A program made the position numbers and the translations under genes. Shown here piece by piece: positions 14,495 to 16,070 of a DNA stretch of 16,070 nt (position 1 is the first letter of the stretch; the number at the start of each line of letters is the position of its first letter). The stretch is from an uncultured Eubacteriaceae bacterium. GTDB taxonomy: Bacteria > Bacillota > Clostridia > Eubacteriales > UBA1433. The stretch spans positions 1-16,070 of the forward strand of contig CALGIV010000165.1 in assembly GCA_937914785.1 (NCBI GenBank), given 5' to 3'. The notes under the pieces were generated by a model. The model was not told the origin of the DNA, searched no databases, and worked only from the letters and a program-made list of their open reading frames with translations.

Positions 14495-14523
14495 ATTTTA
14501 TAATTGTTTGGAGAAAATGTCAA
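14495..14523 (-). promoter_or_regulatory. Promoter of tRNA-Asn
   Basis: On the minus strand a perfect TTGACA (14523-14518), 17 bases and TAAAAT (14500-14495). The mature tRNA starts ten bases after the -10, so the 5' leader is very short. Confidence 0.8.
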
Positions 14524-14551
14524 TAGAGAAAAATGCAAAAATATGTTGTTT

Positions 14552-14591
14552 AATTCCGACAATTCTGATACAATAACATTGAATTGGAATT
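14552..14591. promoter_or_regulatory. Imperfect inverted repeat around the copA -35
   Basis: AATTCC (14552-14557) and CAATTC (14560-14565) face GAATTG (14581-14586) and GGAATT (14586-14591). The arms are inverted copies apart from a short bulge and enclose a 15-base centre, and they include the copA -35. It could be an operator for a copper or other regulator. It does not match the CopY box (TACANNTGTA), and the AT-rich setting allows chance. Confidence 0.35.
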
Positions 14592-14607
14592 TAACAGGAT
14601 ATATAAT
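14579..14607 (+). promoter_or_regulatory. Promoter of copA
   Basis: TTGAAT (14579-14584), a 17-base spacer and a perfect TATAAT (14602-14607). The copA ATG lies 36 bases beyond. Confidence 0.75.
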
Positions 14608-14643
14608 GTTTTTGCAGGATGATCGGTTGAAAGGAGGCAGGAT

Positions 14644-16070
14644 ATGGAAAACAGGATAAAGCTTCGGGGGATGACGTGTGCGGCGTGCGCTGCGCGCATT
14701 GAGCGCGCCGTAGCGAAACTTCAGGGTGTGAGGTCTGCGTCAGTCAATTATGCTTCAGAAGCATTGACAGTTTCTTATGATGAGAAAGTAATCCGGCGAA
14801 CGGAGATCGAAGAAGCGATTCGCAAGGCGGGGTATGACGTGGTAAAAGAGATTAACACGGTTAAAACGCGGTATAAAATTGGCGGGATGACGTGTGCGGC
14901 GTGCGCTGCACGCATCGAGCGCGCAGTCTCAAAGCTGGATGGCGTGATCGTCGCATCGGTCAATTACGCTGCGGAGATATTAAACGTGGAGTATGACGAG
15001 GGACGGATCGACAGCGAGGCAATTGTATCCGCGGTAAAAAAGGCGGGGTACGAGGTCAAGAGCGAAAAGGCGGTGAAAGAGCGCGATGAAAGCAAGGTGC
15101 TTTTAACGCGGTTTATTCTTTCGGCAGCATTTGCCGTTCCCTTGCTGATCATCAGCATGGGGCATATGTTTGGTATGCCGCTGCCGCAGGCCATCGATAT
15201 GATGCAAAACCCGATGAACTTTGCCTTGTTGCAGCTTTGCCTGACGCTGCCGGTCATGGCAATTGGTTGGCGGTTTTACAAAGTGGGATTAAAAAGCCTG
15301 TTTCGACTGGACCCGAATATGGACTCGTTGATCGCCATCAGTACGTTGGCGGCGCTGCTTTACGGGTTGTATGCAATTTACAGGATTGGGCAGGGAGAAG
15401 CCCATTATGCGATGCATTTGTATTTTGAGGGCATTGCAACGATTCTGACGTTGATCACATTGGGGAAATATTTGGAAAGCATTTCAAAGAAGAAGACAGG
15501 ACGTGCGATCAAGGAGCTGATGAACCTTGTGCCAAAGACGGCCAATATCATTCGAGATGGTGAAGAAATGACGGTAAAGGCTGAAGAAGTGCTCGTCGGC
15601 GATATTGTCGTCGTGCGTCCGGGCGAGAGCCTGCCTGTAGACGGCAGAGTTTTACAGGGTAGTACGGCAATTGATGAATCGATGATCAGCGGCGAGAGCC
15701 TGCCCGTTGAAAAGGCGGCGGGGGACGAGGTTATCGGGGCGACGATCAACAAGACCGGCTTTATTCAATATGAAGCGACGCGCGTCGGCGCAGATACGGC
15801 ATTGGCAAAGATCATTGAGCTCGTCGAGGAAGCGCAGGGCTCAAAAGCGCCGATTGCCAAAATGGCGGATGTGATCGCGCGCTATTTTGTACCGGCGGTC
15901 ATTCTTTTAGCCATAGCCGGCGCGGCAGGTTGGAAGATTGCCGGCCATGACACGGTATTCTGTTTGACGATCTTTATCTCCGTGCTCGTCATCGCCTGCC
16001 CCTGTGCGCTGGGGCTGGCAACGCCGACGGCCATTATGGTCGCAACCGGCAAGGGAGCACAGATGGGGGT
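14644..16070 (+). CDS. copA: Copper-transporting P1B-type ATPase, 3' end outside the window
   Basis: CopA exports Cu(I) from the cytoplasm using ATP. The 475 residues visible are the N-terminal part. Two heavy-metal-associated domains each carry GMTCAACAARIE (first with C12 and C15, second with C84 and C87). Membrane helices begin at about 153. The actuator domain has ISGESLPVE (348-356), the position of the TGE loop. The intramembrane metal site is CPC at 452-454 in VIACPCALGLATPTA, the hallmark of Cu+ pumps. The phosphorylated DKTGT motif and the ATP-binding domain lie beyond the window end, so integrity of the whole gene cannot be judged. AAGGAGG (14631-14637) lies six bases before the ATG. 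No csoR, copY or copZ gene is in the visible neighbourhood. Confidence 0.95.
   Translation, partial: MENRIKLRGMTCAACAARIERAVAKLQGVRSASVNYASEALTVSYDEKVIRRTEIEEAIRKAGYDVVKEINTVKTRYKIGGMTCAACAARIERAVSKLDGVIVASVNYAAEILNVEYDEGRIDSEAIVSAVKKAGYEVKSEKAVKERDESKVLLTRFILSAAFAVPLLIISMGHMFGMPLPQAIDMMQNPMNFALLQLCLTLPVMAIGWRFYKVGLKSLFRLDPNMDSLIAISTLAALLYGLYAIYRIGQGEAHYAMHLYFEGIATILTLITLGKYLESISKKKTGRAIKELMNLVPKTANIIRDGEEMTVKAEEVLVGDIVVVRPGESLPVDGRVLQGSTAIDESMISGESLPVEKAAGDEVIGATINKTGFIQYEATRVGADTALAKIIELVEEAQGSKAPIAKMADVIARYFVPAVILLAIAGAAGWKIAGHDTVFCLTIFISVLVIACPCALGLATPTAIMVATGKGAQMG
14668..14923 (+). repeat. Near-identical DNA segments in the two copA metal-binding domains
   Basis: Positions 14668-14707 and 14884-14923 (216 bases apart, exactly 72 codons) match at 38 of 40 bases, the two differences being silent. 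They encode the GMTCAACAARIERA stretch of each HMA domain. The remaining parts of the domains diverge more. Confidence 0.85.

Noticed and set aside
1..16070. CRISPR arrays, insertion sequences, prophage or defence genes
   Set aside because: No spaced direct repeats, transposase or integrase motifs or defence domains were seen on either strand.

Overview
The window looks like a chromosomal stretch of a low-to-moderate GC Firmicute, most likely a member of the Clostridia or a neighbouring class. The evidence is the gene order comM-dprA-topA-hslV-hslU-codY-rpsB-tsf, the presence of CodY, strong purine-rich ribosome binding sites, and a short (216-residue) EF-Ts. GC content was judged by eye and no species is claimed.

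Left part (1-9650) is a conserved housekeeping and regulatory block. comM (minus strand) diverges from dprA, and the 85 bases between them carry a clean promoter for comM overlapped by a LexA-like palindrome. Next come topA with its own promoter and terminator, then an hslV-hslU-codY unit whose promoter region holds CodY-box-like sequences. Then come rpsB, behind a long structured leader, and tsf, which ends in a strong terminator. trmFO and xerC, present in the Bacillus version of this cluster, are absent here. pyrH and frr, which often follow tsf, are also absent.

Middle part (9650-13950) is a set of smaller transcription units: a two-gene unit (81-residue membrane protein plus a YbjQ-family protein), a three-TM LytR-CpsA-Psr protein with a near-consensus promoter and an 11-bp inverted repeat at its predicted transcription start, a cysteine-rich protein resembling the C_GCAxxG_C_C family, and a DUF401-type polytopic membrane protein.

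Right part (13950-16070) contains a heavily frameshifted NUDIX hydrolase remnant on the minus strand, a tRNA-Asn(GUU) on the same strand with its own promoter, and the first 475 codons of a CopA-type copper P-type ATPase that runs off the window end.

No CRISPR array, insertion sequence, prophage or recognisable defence system was seen. The most interesting signals are regulatory: LexA-like boxes between comM and dprA, CodY boxes before codY's own operon, a potentially switching rpsB leader, and the palindrome at the LCP gene. The NUDIX remnant is the main hidden feature. I do not see convincing evidence of an undescribed biological system.
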